Origin: Crocinitomix algicola
GTDB lineage: Bacteria; Bacteroidota; Bacteroidia; Flavobacteriales_D; Crocinitomicaceae
NCBI RefSeq assembly: GCF_001661595.2
Contig: NZ_LYPF02000018.1
Location: forward strand, 1 to 64,000
Length of the DNA: 64,000 nt
Direction of reading: 5' to 3'
The notes beneath the pieces were generated by a model. That model searched no databases, was not told the DNA's origin, and saw only the letters and a program-made list of their open reading frames with translations. The position numbers and the translations under genes were made by a program. Shown piece by piece: positions 33,840 to 42,956 of this stretch; position 1 is the stretch's first letter; every line of letters begins with the position of its first letter.

Positions 33840-34916
33840 GTGATATTGACAAAGCTTGATCGATTTATAATGAAAAAGTTCTTAGGAACTTTCGTGTTCA
33901 TGCTGATCCTGCTCATGTCTATTAGTATCGTGTTTGACTTATCTGAAAAACTCAATGACTTCATTGGAAATGGTGCGCCTTGGAACGAAATAATCTTCAC
34001 CTATTACACCAACTTTTTCTTATACTACGGCGCCCAATTTAGCTATTTACTCAATTTCATATCCGTTATTTGGTTCACCTCTAAAATGGCTGGAAACACG
34101 GAAATTGTACCTATCTTAAGTGCTGGCGTTAGTTTTAAACGATTTTTGAGACCCTATTTTTACTCCTCTGCAATACTTGTGATAGTAACAATCCTTGTAT
34201 ACAACTTTGTTCTACCTGGCTCAAACCATGAACGAATCATCTTTGAAGAAACCTATTACAGGGACAAGAATAACCGCATTGATGTTCGAATGCAAATCTC
34301 AGAAAATGAAATTCTCTTTTTTCATCATTATGATGGAACAAAAAAAATCATTTCGGACTTTTCCTTTCAACGTTTAAATGGCACTCGTTTAGAATATGAA
34401 CTACATGCGGACAAAGCTGTCGGAGACACAACAAACAACAATTGGTCTTTTCAAAATGTTGCTATTCGCGAATTCGGCGATAAAAATGATCAACTGACCT
34501 ATACGAAGAAACTTGACACAACATTGAGTTTTAGTGTTTCAGATTTAGTTTTTCGATCAAATATTATTGAAGCTATGGACGCAAAAGAATTGGACGAATT
34601 CATCGAGAAGCAACGACTAAGTGGATCGGAAGATGTCCCTTTTTATCTCATAGAAAAACATAAAAGGTGGGCCTCCCCTTTTGCCATTTTCATTCTCACT
34701 TTAATTGGCGTTTCCGTTTCAAGCAAAAAAACACGCGGCGGTTTAGGAATCAACATCGCTATCGGACTAGGTGTATGTGTGGTTTATATTTTTGCCATGC
34801 AGATGACTACTGTTGCAGCTATAAACGTAGGATTCACCCCTTTCCTGGCAGTTTGGCTTCCAAACATCATTTTTAGTTTTGTTGCCTATTACCTTTATCT
34901 GAAAGCACCTAAATAA
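33840..34916 (+). CDS. lptG: LptF/LptG family lipopolysaccharide export permease
   Basis: This 358-residue YjgP/YjgQ permease has an N-terminal pair of membrane segments (KKFLGTFVFMLILLMSISIV and YLLNFISVIWFTSKMAGNTE), the motif TEIVPILSAGVSFKRFLRPY typical of LptF/G, a periplasmic domain of about 170 residues and three C-terminal helices (SPFAIFILTLIGVSVSSKKT onwards). It moves LPS from the inner membrane to the Lpt bridge with LptB. The start codon is GTG at 33840 (MILTKLDRFIMKK), 2 bases after the tgt stop. Confidence 0.9.
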   Translation: MILTKLDRFIMKKFLGTFVFMLILLMSISIVFDLSEKLNDFIGNGAPWNEIIFTYYTNFFLYYGAQFSYLLNFISVIWFTSKMAGNTEIVPILSAGVSFKRFLRPYFYSSAILVIVTILVYNFVLPGSNHERIIFEETYYRDKNNRIDVRMQISENEILFFHHYDGTKKIISDFSFQRLNGTRLEYELHADKAVGDTTNNNWSFQNVAIREFGDKNDQLTYTKKLDTTLSFSVSDLVFRSNIIEAMDAKELDEFIEKQRLSGSEDVPFYLIEKHKRWASPFAIFILTLIGVSVSSKKTRGGLGINIAIGLGVCVVYIFAMQMTTVAAINVGFTPFLAVWLPNIIFSFVAYYLYLKAPK

Positions 34917-34923
34917 AAGCACT

Positions 34924-35340
34924 ATGATAAACACGAATGTACCTATCACTAAACTAAATGAGATCTCAAAAAACACTTTACTCGAACATTTAGGCATTGA
35001 AATCACGAAAGTTGGGGAAGATTTCATTTCAGGCGTGATGCCTGTCGACAATAGGACTCATCAACCTGCAGGATTATTACATGGTGGTGCAAGTGCCGCT
35101 TTAATTGAAAGCCTCGGCTCCCTTGGCTCTTCACTTATTGTCGATTTAAAAAAGCAAAGTATTGTAGGAATAGAAATCAATACCAATCACATTCGCGGTG
35201 TTAAAGAAGGAACAGTCTATGGTACAGCGAAAATCGTTCATGCAGGACGAAGAACCCATGTATGGCAGGCAGAAATAAGAGATTATAACAATAAGTTAGT
35301 CGCTACAGGACGACTAACCGTAATGGTAATTGAAAAATAA
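34924..35340 (+). CDS. Hotdog-fold thioesterase (MenI/PaaI-like)
   Basis: This 138-residue acyl-CoA thioesterase has the hotdog motif HQPAGLLHGGASAALIESLG with the catalytic HGG region, and VGIEINTNHIRGVKEGTVYG. It resembles 1,4-dihydroxy-2-naphthoyl-CoA thioesterase (MenI) and the following gene is menF, so menaquinone synthesis is the likelier role; PaaI-type activity is the alternative. Its stop TAA overlaps the apparent ATA start of menF. It lies 7 bases after lptG. Confidence 0.87.
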   Translation: MINTNVPITKLNEISKNTLLEHLGIEITKVGEDFISGVMPVDNRTHQPAGLLHGGASAALIESLGSLGSSLIVDLKKQSIVGIEINTNHIRGVKEGTVYGTAKIVHAGRRTHVWQAEIRDYNNKLVATGRLTVMVIEK

Positions 35341-36308
35341 AAACTTCACTCACATATCGATTCCCAAACGCCACTACCGCATTCTGTTTAGTTGGAGATG
35401 CCGTATGGACTGATGATTGGAAGGAAGTTCCTGAAAACGCCTTTATAATCCACCCATTTACCGGAAAAAAATTCATCTATGTTCACAATCTAAAAGAAGT
35501 TAAATCTGCGTCTGATTTAACATTTCATTTCTCGGAAGATCAAACGAATCCAACTCCACGAGATAGTTATAATGCCCAATTCACTCGTTTACACGAAAAA
35601 CTAAAAAGCAGAGAATGTTCAAAAATTATCTTGTCGCGAATCAAAAGAGTTGAGCACTCGATTCAGCCAAATGAGTTATTTCAAAAATTGAACGAAACCT
35701 ATACAAACACCTTTAATTATGTGATTTCAAATGCAGAAATTGGCACCTGGATTGGCGCTACCCCCGAACGGTTAATTCATGTAAATAGGGATAAAATTGA
35801 AACAATGTCTCTTGCAGGAACTAAAACAGAATTCGATAACTGGACAAAAAAAGAATATGACGAACAAGCCTTCGTTACCCATCAAATTCATAAGGAACTT
35901 GAAAAATATTGTCACAACATCCAATTAGATGGTCCCCAAACAATTACCGCTGGACCTGTACAACATTTACAAACGACAATCAAAGCGCAATTAATAAACC
36001 CACATGATTGGTCATCCTTAACCCAAGGACTACATCCTACACCTGCGGTTTGCGGGACACCGACTGACGCTGCTCGAGCATTCATTTTAAAAAATGAAAA
36101 ACATGACCGTCAATTTTATACTGGTTTTATTGGCTTTGTTCAAAAAGACACTAAATCTCTCTTTGTTAATTTAAGGTGTTTGCAATTTTATGAAAAATAT
36201 GCCAACCTATACGTTGGAGGAGGAATAATTATTGATTCAACTCAAGAATCTGAATGGATAGAAACAGAAAGAAAAGCAAACACACTTTCAGCCTTGCTTA
36301 AAAGCTAG
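35337..36308 (+). CDS. menF: Isochorismate synthase with no canonical start codon
   Basis: This protein is about 323 residues with the chorismate-binding core: SLAGTKTEFDNWTKKEYDEQ, LHPTPAVCGTPTDAARAFI, RQFYTGFIGFV and NLYVGGGIIIDSTQESEWIE. It converts chorismate to isochorismate for menaquinone. The frame upstream of a TTG at 35631 is open to 35334 and reads like the family N-terminus (TYRFPNATTAFCLVGDAVW), but contains no ATG, GTG or TTG. The best start is ATA at 35337, overlapping the upstream TAA stop (ATAA). Starting at TTG 35631 would lose about 98 residues. It converges with the OmpA-family gene by a 4-bp overlap. Confidence 0.88.
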   Translation: MKTSLTYRFPNATTAFCLVGDAVWTDDWKEVPENAFIIHPFTGKKFIYVHNLKEVKSASDLTFHFSEDQTNPTPRDSYNAQFTRLHEKLKSRECSKIILSRIKRVEHSIQPNELFQKLNETYTNTFNYVISNAEIGTWIGATPERLIHVNRDKIETMSLAGTKTEFDNWTKKEYDEQAFVTHQIHKELEKYCHNIQLDGPQTITAGPVQHLQTTIKAQLINPHDWSSLTQGLHPTPAVCGTPTDAARAFILKNEKHDRQFYTGFIGFVQKDTKSLFVNLRCLQFYEKYANLYVGGGIIIDSTQESEWIETERKANTLSALLKS

Positions 36309-37183
36309 ATAAACTCAAAATCTACCCTTCTATTTAAACGCTTACCGTCAGCCGTTTTATTGGATGTTGCCGGGTCTCGTTCCCCCCTAAATTCTATTAC
36401 AATTTTATCTGGATGCACACCAACACCTTTTAAAAAGGCTTCAATCCGAGCTGCACGTCTAGCAGACAAATCAACATTGTACTCATCAGTTCCGTTGGAG
36501 TCAGTGTGTCCAATAATCTTCACCCTTAAATCTGAATGAGAATTAATGATCTTAGCCATACGATTTAAATAATCTTCAAACTCAACCTTTAACACATCTT
36601 TGTCATGATCAAAATAAACCGGTACAAACTCAAAGTTTCTCATCTCCGCGTCACGGACATAATATGCGTTCCATCCTCTATTTAAATCACTAACCATATT
36701 ATTAAACCAACTGTGATACATTGTTAAAGTGTCCGTGTGAGACATTTCATATTTAGAACGGTATAATATAATTTTTCCAGACTTTCGATTACAATCTGTC
36801 GACTGCCATTCGCCACTCAAATAACCCGTAGAATCGTTATATGATAATTTTCCTTCGTTCATACACCAAACATTGGCCCCTGTATTCTTTTGTTTACCAA
36901 TCATAAACTCCTCAAATTCGAGCACATTTTTACTTTTGGAATCTCCTCTTATAGTTTTGTAGGCGAAATATTCTGTAAAAGGAGTTTCTGTTCTCGAACT
37001 ACCAGTTAAGGACCCGGAACTTGGATCAATTTTAAAATCGAACCAAATGGCTTTACCTTTTTTGTAGGGTTGATTAAAGTCGGTTAAAATCCCTTGCCAG
37101 CTCCCTTCCAAAAAAGAATTTTGACAAAGTATATTGCCCCCCCAAAACAAGAACAAGAATAAAACCGAATTAATTTTTATCAT
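36305..37183 (-). CDS. OmpA-family outer-membrane protein
   Basis: This protein of about 292 residues has a signal peptide (MIKINSVLFLFLFWGGNILC), an N-terminal region of beta character (residues about 20-165) and a C-terminal OmpA domain. The peptidoglycan-binding motif is KIIGHTDSNGTDEYNVDLSA with RRAARIEAFLKGVGV, and the ending is GKRLNRRVDFEF. It probably tethers the outer membrane to peptidoglycan. ATG 37183 is chosen because MIKINS starts the signal peptide; an ATG six codons upstream is unlikely. The N-terminal region is not one I can name. Confidence 0.85.
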   Translation of the reverse strand: MIKINSVLFLFLFWGGNILCQNSFLEGSWQGILTDFNQPYKKGKAIWFDFKIDPSSGSLTGSSRTETPFTEYFAYKTIRGDSKSKNVLEFEEFMIGKQKNTGANVWCMNEGKLSYNDSTGYLSGEWQSTDCNRKSGKIILYRSKYEMSHTDTLTMYHSWFNNMVSDLNRGWNAYYVRDAEMRNFEFVPVYFDHDKDVLKVEFEDYLNRMAKIINSHSDLRVKIIGHTDSNGTDEYNVDLSARRAARIEAFLKGVGVHPDKIVIEFRGERDPATSNKTADGKRLNRRVDFEFI

Positions 37184-37287
37184 ATAACTACTACCAAACA
37201 AGTATTGTACCGATTATACGCAGCTTACAAAATAAGTTACATTACAATTTAAGGGCTTTACTCTAGGACTTTTTTTATCTTTATTCT

Positions 37288-37941
37288 ATGAATTACCCTC
37301 ATCACCCCATCGTACACAGCTTATTCGGAAATGTATTTGAAGCGGAGCTAATTGAAGACATCCTGAAAACCAGCGAATACTGCAATCACAAACGAAATGA
37401 AATACTTTTGGAAGTAGGTTCTCAAGTGGACTTCATTCCTTTAATGACTGCTGGAGCGATTAAAATAATGAGAGAAGATAATGAGGATAAGGAAATCTTT
37501 CTTTACTATGTAGAAGCCGGACAAACTTGCGCAGCCTCACTCACGTGTTGTTTGAATAATCATCGGAGTAATATTTTAGCAATTGTTGAAGAAGATGCCA
37601 GTTTTATGGCTATACCCGTTGGTGTAATGGATGAATGGATGGTGAAATATAAATCGTGGCGCCATTTCATATTAAACAATTATTCTAGTCGTTATGAGGA
37701 GCTTCTTTTTGTAGTTGATTTGTTAGCCTTTAAAAAGATGGACGATCGAATTTCAAATTATTTAAAAGACAAAGCGGCTGTGCATAACTCGGAAATTATC
37801 CAAAGTTCGCATCAAGAAATAGCTTATGATTTAAACACATCTAGAGAGGTTGTTTCGCGAATTCTAAAACAAATGGAAGTCGCAGGTAAGATAGAGCTTA
37901 AACGGGGTAAAATAATTTTAAAACCTTCTAAAACTAATTAG
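37288..37941 (+). CDS. Crp/Fnr family transcriptional regulator
   Basis: This 217-residue protein has an N-terminal cyclic-nucleotide-binding-type beta-barrel (residues about 15-125, FIPLMTAGAIKIMREDNEDK, FLYYVEAGQTCAASLTCCL) and a C-terminal winged helix-turn-helix with SHQEIAYDLNTSREVVSRIL. The Bacteroidota Crp type with the CAASLTCC motif is common. The cAMP-contacting Arg/Ser pair is not evident, and the cysteines could bind a metal cluster or sense redox; this is inference. It converges with porQ by an 8-bp overlap. Confidence 0.88.
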   Translation: MNYPHHPIVHSLFGNVFEAELIEDILKTSEYCNHKRNEILLEVGSQVDFIPLMTAGAIKIMREDNEDKEIFLYYVEAGQTCAASLTCCLNNHRSNILAIVEEDASFMAIPVGVMDEWMVKYKSWRHFILNNYSSRYEELLFVVDLLAFKKMDDRISNYLKDKAAVHNSEIIQSSHQEIAYDLNTSREVVSRILKQMEVAGKIELKRGKIILKPSKTN

Positions 37942-38977
37942 AGCGCCTCGTCCATTTCGAGAAATTAGTTGTGATACCAAAAACATTTGAAGCTCCAGCC
38001 ACCGAATAAAAAGCAAGACCATAGTTAAAGTCGAACTTATTTGTTTTTAGACCAAAACCAAAAGAAAAACCGCTTGCTCCTTTACGGTCTATTATACCTA
38101 AACCGTGTCGACGTTGATAATTAAATCCAACCCGAAAATACAAATTGTCATTAGGAACAATTTCCACCCCAAAATTTGTGTGATACGCTAATTTTTGTGC
38201 AAAACTCGCGGAAGGCACTGGAATAGTATCTTGTGTAAGCTCATCAACTCTTGGCTCCCAGCTTGGATCATTATAGGTTAAATCCCAAGTTGTTAAATCT
38301 GTTCCAACAATACTAAACCGAAAAGGTGCATGATGAAATTTATAACTTACGCCGGCCAATACTTCTATCGGCAATGACTCATGATTTCCGGGAGTGTAGC
38401 CCACCACTTGATAACCGATATTTCTTGCCACCACAGTTGCAGTAATATTCGACTCTTCATCATAAAAACTTGTAGCCACATCAACCCCAAACCCAAAAGA
38501 AGTATAAGTTTCTAAATGGGAGAAAATTAAATTTAAGTTAGCCCCTAGTGAAAAATATTTGTTCAACGCTTTCCCATACCCAATTCCTAATGAATAATCG
38601 CCAGCTGTAAAACTACCCTGATCATTACCGAACTCATCCGTGCGTCGAAATTTACCGTAAGACACATAACGTAGATGCCCAACAAAACTACCAATTCCGT
38701 CATACGATTTACCATAAGCCAATTGACCATAGTTTATTCCAGAAGGATAAATAAAATGATTCAATGAAAGATTGTTGTTCATTTTATCTGATATGGCCGC
38801 TGGATTTGCAACGGCTAGATTGACATCTCCATCCTTTAAAGCGATAAAATCACCTCCTAAACCTAATGATCGTGCATTAAAATCTAAATCTAGAAACTGA
38901 TAAGTAGACTGCCCTCCTGTTTGCGTTTGTCCAATCAAACTAGTGACAATAACTGTAATTAAAAGAATATATTTCAT
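37934..38977 (-). CDS. porQ: Type IX secretion system protein PorQ
   Basis: This 347-residue protein has a signal peptide (MKYILLITVIVTSLIGQTQT) and the PorQ start GGQSTYQFLDLDFNARSLGL, then a FadL-like barrel with LAYGKSYDGIGSFVGHLRYV, FGFGVDVATSFYDE and KTNKFDFNYGLAFYSVAGAS. PorQ is an outer-membrane partner of the type IX system of Bacteroidota and is needed for attachment or processing of secreted proteins. No other por/spr gene is present in the window. A TAAATTTG box lies upstream at 39036-39043. Confidence 0.88.
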   Translation of the reverse strand: MKYILLITVIVTSLIGQTQTGGQSTYQFLDLDFNARSLGLGGDFIALKDGDVNLAVANPAAISDKMNNNLSLNHFIYPSGINYGQLAYGKSYDGIGSFVGHLRYVSYGKFRRTDEFGNDQGSFTAGDYSLGIGYGKALNKYFSLGANLNLIFSHLETYTSFGFGVDVATSFYDEESNITATVVARNIGYQVVGYTPGNHESLPIEVLAGVSYKFHHAPFRFSIVGTDLTTWDLTYNDPSWEPRVDELTQDTIPVPSASFAQKLAYHTNFGVEIVPNDNLYFRVGFNYQRRHGLGIIDRKGASGFSFGFGLKTNKFDFNYGLAFYSVAGASNVFGITTNFSKWTRRSN

Positions 38978-39035
38978 CCAAGTTTTTTAGCGTTGAGCAC
39001 AATAACTGCTCAAAATCACACCTTCTTAACGCAAT

Positions 39036-39043
39036 CAAATTTA
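39036..39043 (-). promoter_or_regulatory. Predicted -7 box for porQ
   Basis: The minus strand reads TAAATTTG (TAnnTTTG) with a leader of about 55 bases before the porQ ATG at 38977. No good -33 element was found. Confidence 0.4.
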
Positions 39044-39074
39044 ATTTATTTTGTCGAAAAAGTGATTTATCAGT

Positions 39075-39575
39075 TTAAATACTTTTAGGTCCTAATTCAA
39101 TTGCTTCCATGTTTTGAACTTTACCTTGCTCAATTTCAAAACGGAGAATGGTTTTCACCTTATGAAACCCTTTGTATCCACATGCCCCAGGATTTAACCA
39201 CAAGGCATTTATATTTTTATCGTATTGAACAAGAAGAATATGCGAATGCCCACAAACAAAAACAGTAGGTTGCTCAATATCAATCACCTCCTTCGCATCT
39301 TTGACATAACGATAGGGTTTACCTGCAATATGAGTAATCACAACTTTAGCACCTTCACATTCAAAAGTGTTCACCTTAGGCCATGCAGCACGTATGACAT
39401 GGTCATCAATATTTCCATAGACTCCTCTCACCGGTTTAAAACCTTCCAAATCATCAACTACCGAAATATCTCCCACATCACCTGCGTGCCAAATCTCGTC
39501 CACATCCTTAAAGTAATCATATATTTTTGGATCAATATACCCATGCGTATCCGACATCAAGCCTATCTTTTTCAT
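39075..39575 (-). CDS. YfcE/MJ0936-like metallophosphoesterase
   Basis: This 166-residue protein is a calcineurin-like phosphoesterase with motifs GLMSDTHGYID, IWHAGDVGD, GVYGNIDDHV, ITHIAGKP and VFCGHSHI (VFVCGHSHILLV), the complete di-metal set (Asp-His, Asp, Asn, His, His). Members such as YfcE hydrolyse simple phosphodiesters; the natural substrate is unknown. The length matches the family. It is divergent from truA and about 100 bases upstream of porQ on the same strand. Confidence 0.92.
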   Translation of the reverse strand: MKKIGLMSDTHGYIDPKIYDYFKDVDEIWHAGDVGDISVVDDLEGFKPVRGVYGNIDDHVIRAAWPKVNTFECEGAKVVITHIAGKPYRYVKDAKEVIDIEQPTVFVCGHSHILLVQYDKNINALWLNPGACGYKGFHKVKTILRFEIEQGKVQNMEAIELGPKSI

Positions 39576-39608
39576 TTTTCCTCAATTTATCTTTTGTAAA
39601 TTCGCATC

Positions 39609-40370
39609 GTGGAACTAAATCGATACTTTATACAACTTTCCTACAAAGGAACGGATTTTTTTGGTTGGCAAATTCAACCAAACGCTATTTCAGTTCAAGA
39701 ATCTATTAATAATGCTCTAACTAAAATTAACAGTGACATTCCAATAAAAACAATGGGATGTGGAAGGACAGACACCGGAGTGCATGCTTCAAATTTCTAT
39801 GCACATTTTGACACTGAAAATGATTTAAATACGGAAGAAATCACATTTAAATTAAACTGCATGCTTCATAAAGACATCGCAGTTCATCGTCTTTTCAAGG
39901 TTCCAAATGATTTGCACGCAAGATTTAGCGCCACAAGTCGAACATATCATTACCATATTCACACTGCTAAAAATGCATTCATTAATGAAACTTCTTGGCA
40001 TCTTAACCGACCGATTGACATAGTTTTAATGAATAATGCAGCCAAAAACCTTATTGGTTCACACGACTTTAGGTCATTTAGTAAAAAAATGACAAATATA
40101 AATAGCTTTACATGTACTGTAACTAAGGCAGAATGGACGATTACTGAAACGGGGTATCAATTTACGATTTCAGCAAATCGTTTTCTAAGAAACATGGTTC
40201 GCGCAATAGTTGGAACACTTGTCCAATTGGGTGAAGGTAAGTTGACACATCAAGAATTTCTTGAAATTTTATCCGCTCATAAAAGAGAAGCTGCCGGAAT
40301 TTCCGCGCCTGCCCACGGCCTTTTTCTTGCGACTATTCTTTATGAAAATGACATACCTTATTTTGAATGA
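39609..40370 (+). CDS. truA: tRNA pseudouridine(38-40) synthase TruA
   Basis: This 253-residue synthase begins ELNRYFIQLSYKGTDFFGWQ and carries the catalytic motif MGCGRTDTGVHASNFYAHFD, with SATSRTYHYHI and the NRFLRNMVRAIVGTLVQLG motif. It isomerises uridines 38-40 of the tRNA anticodon arm. The start is GTG at 39609. It lies back-to-back with the phosphoesterase and its 3' end overlaps a small membrane-protein gene by 13 bp. Confidence 0.93.
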   Translation: MELNRYFIQLSYKGTDFFGWQIQPNAISVQESINNALTKINSDIPIKTMGCGRTDTGVHASNFYAHFDTENDLNTEEITFKLNCMLHKDIAVHRLFKVPNDLHARFSATSRTYHYHIHTAKNAFINETSWHLNRPIDIVLMNNAAKNLIGSHDFRSFSKKMTNINSFTCTVTKAEWTITETGYQFTISANRFLRNMVRAIVGTLVQLGEGKLTHQEFLEILSAHKREAAGISAPAHGLFLATILYENDIPYFE

Positions 40371-40609
40371 CTGGGAGTCAAGAGTTTTTTAAGTTGAGCA
40401 ACTAACGCAATTATCAATAATAACCATGGCGTCCCATGCATCACTAAGTCAAACCAATCTATCAGCGCCATTGGATGCTCACCATTAATTGCTCCACCTC
40501 CAATCAACCACTTTAATTTACCTAGTATGTGAGGATCTCCATAAGGCATCAACCCCAAAGTGATTGACCCTAATAAAAAGACTAAAGTATTCTTCCTAAA
40601 CCATTCCAT
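40358..40609 (-). CDS. Small two-helix membrane protein, function unknown
   Basis: This 83-residue protein has two hydrophobic helices (residues about 8-24, TLVFLLGSITLGLMPYG, and 58-73) separated by a conserved-looking loop with GDPHILGKLKWLIGGGAING. Similar small proteins occur in Bacteroidota, some named RND transporter, for which I see no support at this size. The function is unknown. Its C-terminal end overlaps truA by 13 bp tail-to-tail. Confidence 0.68.
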   Translation of the reverse strand: MEWFRKNTLVFLLGSITLGLMPYGDPHILGKLKWLIGGGAINGEHPMALIDWFDLVMHGTPWLLLIIALVAQLKKLLTPSHSK

Positions 40610-40729
40610 AGTGCAATATTAACATTATTTAAACCGTTTTTATGTATCATTTATTACAGAAGTTTTCACACCATCAATAATATTCTAGATTCATACTCGT
40701 TGTACTATGGTACATTGATATATTTCAGC

Positions 40730-40737
40730 TATTTTTG
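40730..40737 (+). promoter_or_regulatory. Predicted -7 box for def
   Basis: TATTTTTG matches TAnnTTTG, 22 bases before the def ATG at 40759. A TTG codon at the box itself (40735) should not be used as the start. Confidence 0.45.
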
Positions 40738-40758
40738 TACCAAAATGAAGTGCAATAT

Positions 40759-41358
40759 ATGATACTACCAATTGTGGCTTACGGATCAACCGTACTAAAA
40801 AAAGAAGCTGAAGAAATTGAGCAGAACTACGAAGGATTAAATGAGTTAATTGACAATATGTTCGAAACCATGTATGCTGCTAGCGGTGTTGGATTAGCAG
40901 CTCCTCAAATCGGAAAGTCTATTCGCGTTTTTGTAGTTGATGCATCTCCTTTTGCAGAGGTTGAGGAAGGGGAAGATCCAGATCCAAAGGCAGAAGGATT
41001 AGAGGATTTTAAAAAAGTATTCATTAACCCAATTATTGAAGAAGAAGAAGGAAATGAATGGGCTTTTGCTGAAGGCTGTTTGAGTATACCTGGAATTCGA
41101 GAAGAGGTTATGCGAAAACCAACAATCAAAATTTCATATTACGATCAAGATTGGAATTATTTGGAAGAAGAATACGATGGATATGCCGCACGAATCATTC
41201 AACACGAATATGATCATGTTGATGGAGTCCTATTCACCGATTATTTAAGTCCCCTAAAAAAACGAATGCTTAAAAAGAAGCTAGTAAACATTTCCAAAGG
41301 GGATGTTGATGTAGCTTACCGCATGAATTTCCCAAGTATTAAAAGAGGTAAAAAATAA
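40759..41358 (+). CDS. def: Peptide deformylase
   Basis: This protein of about 199 residues has the three deformylase motifs: GVGLAAPQIG, EGCLSIPGI (Cys metal ligand) and QHEYDHVDGV (HExxH-type with two His ligands). It removes the formyl group from nascent proteins. The start at ATG 40759 (MILPIVAYGSTVLKKEAEEI) matches the family and lies after a TATTTTTG box. A TPR-like lipoprotein gene follows after 6 bases. Confidence 0.95.
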   Translation: MILPIVAYGSTVLKKEAEEIEQNYEGLNELIDNMFETMYAASGVGLAAPQIGKSIRVFVVDASPFAEVEEGEDPDPKAEGLEDFKKVFINPIIEEEEGNEWAFAEGCLSIPGIREEVMRKPTIKISYYDQDWNYLEEEYDGYAARIIQHEYDHVDGVLFTDYLSPLKKRMLKKKLVNISKGDVDVAYRMNFPSIKRGKK

Positions 41359-41364
41359 ACACAC

Positions 41365-41943
41365 ATGAAAAAATTTAAAATACTCACGGTCGCTTTTGTT
41401 AGTTTGTTCATGTTAGCGGCTTGTAATAACAATGAAAGTTCTGCTGATATTAAAACGGAATCAGTTGTAGACACGACCAAATTTTTAGCAGATTTAGAAG
41501 CCTTGCAAAATCGGATAAATAATAGTCAAGGAATTCCAAACGAAAAAGACTTAAAAGAAGCTGTTACGTCTTATCAGGACTATGCAGTTATATTTCCAAA
41601 CGACCCGAAATCACCTGACTACATGCTCCAAGCTTCTGATTTCGCGCATACGCTCGGAAATTATAAGAAAAGCGTTTACATCCTGGATAACATTATAGAA
41701 CAATACCCCAATTATTCGAAAATGGAAAGCGTAAAATATAATCGTGCGAGTCATTTAGATTTCGAAATAAGAGATACAACTCGTGCTAAAGAAGCTTACC
41801 AAGATTTTATAAATACATACCCTAATTCTCCTTTAGTTGCCGACTGTCAATCTAGAATTAAAAACATTAAATATTCCTTGGAAGAATTAACTGAAAAGTT
41901 TTTAAAAGACCTAGAGAACCAAGAATCAGCAGCGACAAATTAA
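41365..41943 (+). CDS. Lipoprotein with tetratricopeptide-like repeats
   Basis: This 192-residue protein has a lipoprotein signal ending in LAAC (Cys at about residue 20), followed by helical repeats of TPR type (KSPDYMLQASDFAHTLGNYK, SVYILDNIIEQYPNYSKMES, TTRAKEAYQDFINTYPNSPL). This resembles YbgF/BamD-like assembly lipoproteins but is shorter. It is predicted to be anchored in the outer or inner membrane. It follows def after 6 bases; the functional connection is unclear. Confidence 0.78.
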   Translation: MKKFKILTVAFVSLFMLAACNNNESSADIKTESVVDTTKFLADLEALQNRINNSQGIPNEKDLKEAVTSYQDYAVIFPNDPKSPDYMLQASDFAHTLGNYKKSVYILDNIIEQYPNYSKMESVKYNRASHLDFEIRDTTRAKEAYQDFINTYPNSPLVADCQSRIKNIKYSLEELTEKFLKDLENQESAATN

Positions 41944-41963
41944 TCGCAAAAAATTAACTTACC

Positions 41964-42956
41964 ATGAAACTGTTTTTAACTTATGACTATGAGCTGTTTT
42001 TTGGTGAGCCAACAGGATCGGTTGAAAAATGCATTATTCAACCCACAAATCATTTACGGGAAATTGCGAATAGAACCGGGATTAAAATGGTATTTTTCAT
42101 TGATGTGGGATACCTAAAAAAATTGGAAGAATATCGAGAAACCTATTCGAAGGTTAATCACGAGTTTCTATTAATTAAAAATCAAATTCATGACTTGGTC
42201 CGTGAAGGTCACGATTGTCAACTACACATCCATCCGCATTGGGAAGATGCCAAACACGACGGTAAAAAATGGTTGATGAACACCTCCCGCTACAAACTTG
42301 ATGATTTTTCTAACACCGAAATAGAACGTATATTAATCGAATACCATTCAATTCTTGAGAGGTGGACTGGAAAAACTGTTCATAGTTATCGAGCAGGTGG
42401 TTGGTGCTTACAACCGTTTGATCGCATTGAAAATGGTTTCCGAAAAATTGGAATTAAAATTGATTCGACTGTATTTCCGAAAGGAAAGTTTACGGCTGGT
42501 AATTATTACTATGACTTTACAAAAACTCCAAATAAGTCGAAGTGGAAATTCCAAAACGACCTGTGCAAAGAAAACGTTGAGGGTTCGTTTTGGGAGTATC
42601 CTATTTCAAACTACAACTACTCTCCTCTTTTCTTTTGGAGACTCTTTATTTTAGGCAGGTTAAAACCAAAATATCACAAACCCATGGGGGATGGTTACCC
42701 GATGTCTTCTCCAGGATTGAGAAAAGAAATGTTGACCAAAGGTAAAGTATTGTCCGCGTCTGTTGATGGTTATTTTGTCACAAAATTAAACGCCGTCTTG
42801 AAAAGAAATCAGCAAAAAAAATTTCAAGAAACCGTTATTATTGGACATCCTAAAGCATGCACTTTATTTGCATTAAAACAACTTGAAAAATTTATTCGAA
42901 AAAACAAAAATAAACACCAGTTTCTAACGTTTTCAGACCTTGAGCTCAACAAATGA
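41964..42956 (+). CDS. Polysaccharide deacetylase-like protein (NodB fold)
   Basis: This 330-residue protein has a degenerate NodB fold: start LFLTYDYELFFGEPTGSVEK (with the Asp motif), the His motif HDCQLHIHPHWEDAKHDGKK and the SYRAGGWCLQPFDRIENGF strand. The HxxxH-type metal triad seems present in LHIHPH. It is cytosolic by sequence, with no signal peptide. Its stop overlaps the next gene by ATGA. It probably acts on a nucleotide- or lipid-linked sugar, with the following acyltransferase-like gene. Confidence 0.8.
   Translation: MKLFLTYDYELFFGEPTGSVEKCIIQPTNHLREIANRTGIKMVFFIDVGYLKKLEEYRETYSKVNHEFLLIKNQIHDLVREGHDCQLHIHPHWEDAKHDGKKWLMNTSRYKLDDFSNTEIERILIEYHSILERWTGKTVHSYRAGGWCLQPFDRIENGFRKIGIKIDSTVFPKGKFTAGNYYYDFTKTPNKSKWKFQNDLCKENVEGSFWEYPISNYNYSPLFFWRLFILGRLKPKYHKPMGDGYPMSSPGLRKEMLTKGKVLSASVDGYFVTKLNAVLKRNQQKKFQETVIIGHPKACTLFALKQLEKFIRKNKNKHQFLTFSDLELNK

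Noticed and set aside
35631-36308. Treating menF as truncated and starting at TTG 35631
   Set aside because: The upstream frame is open for about 98 more codons with family-like sequence, so a non-canonical start is better supported than truncation.
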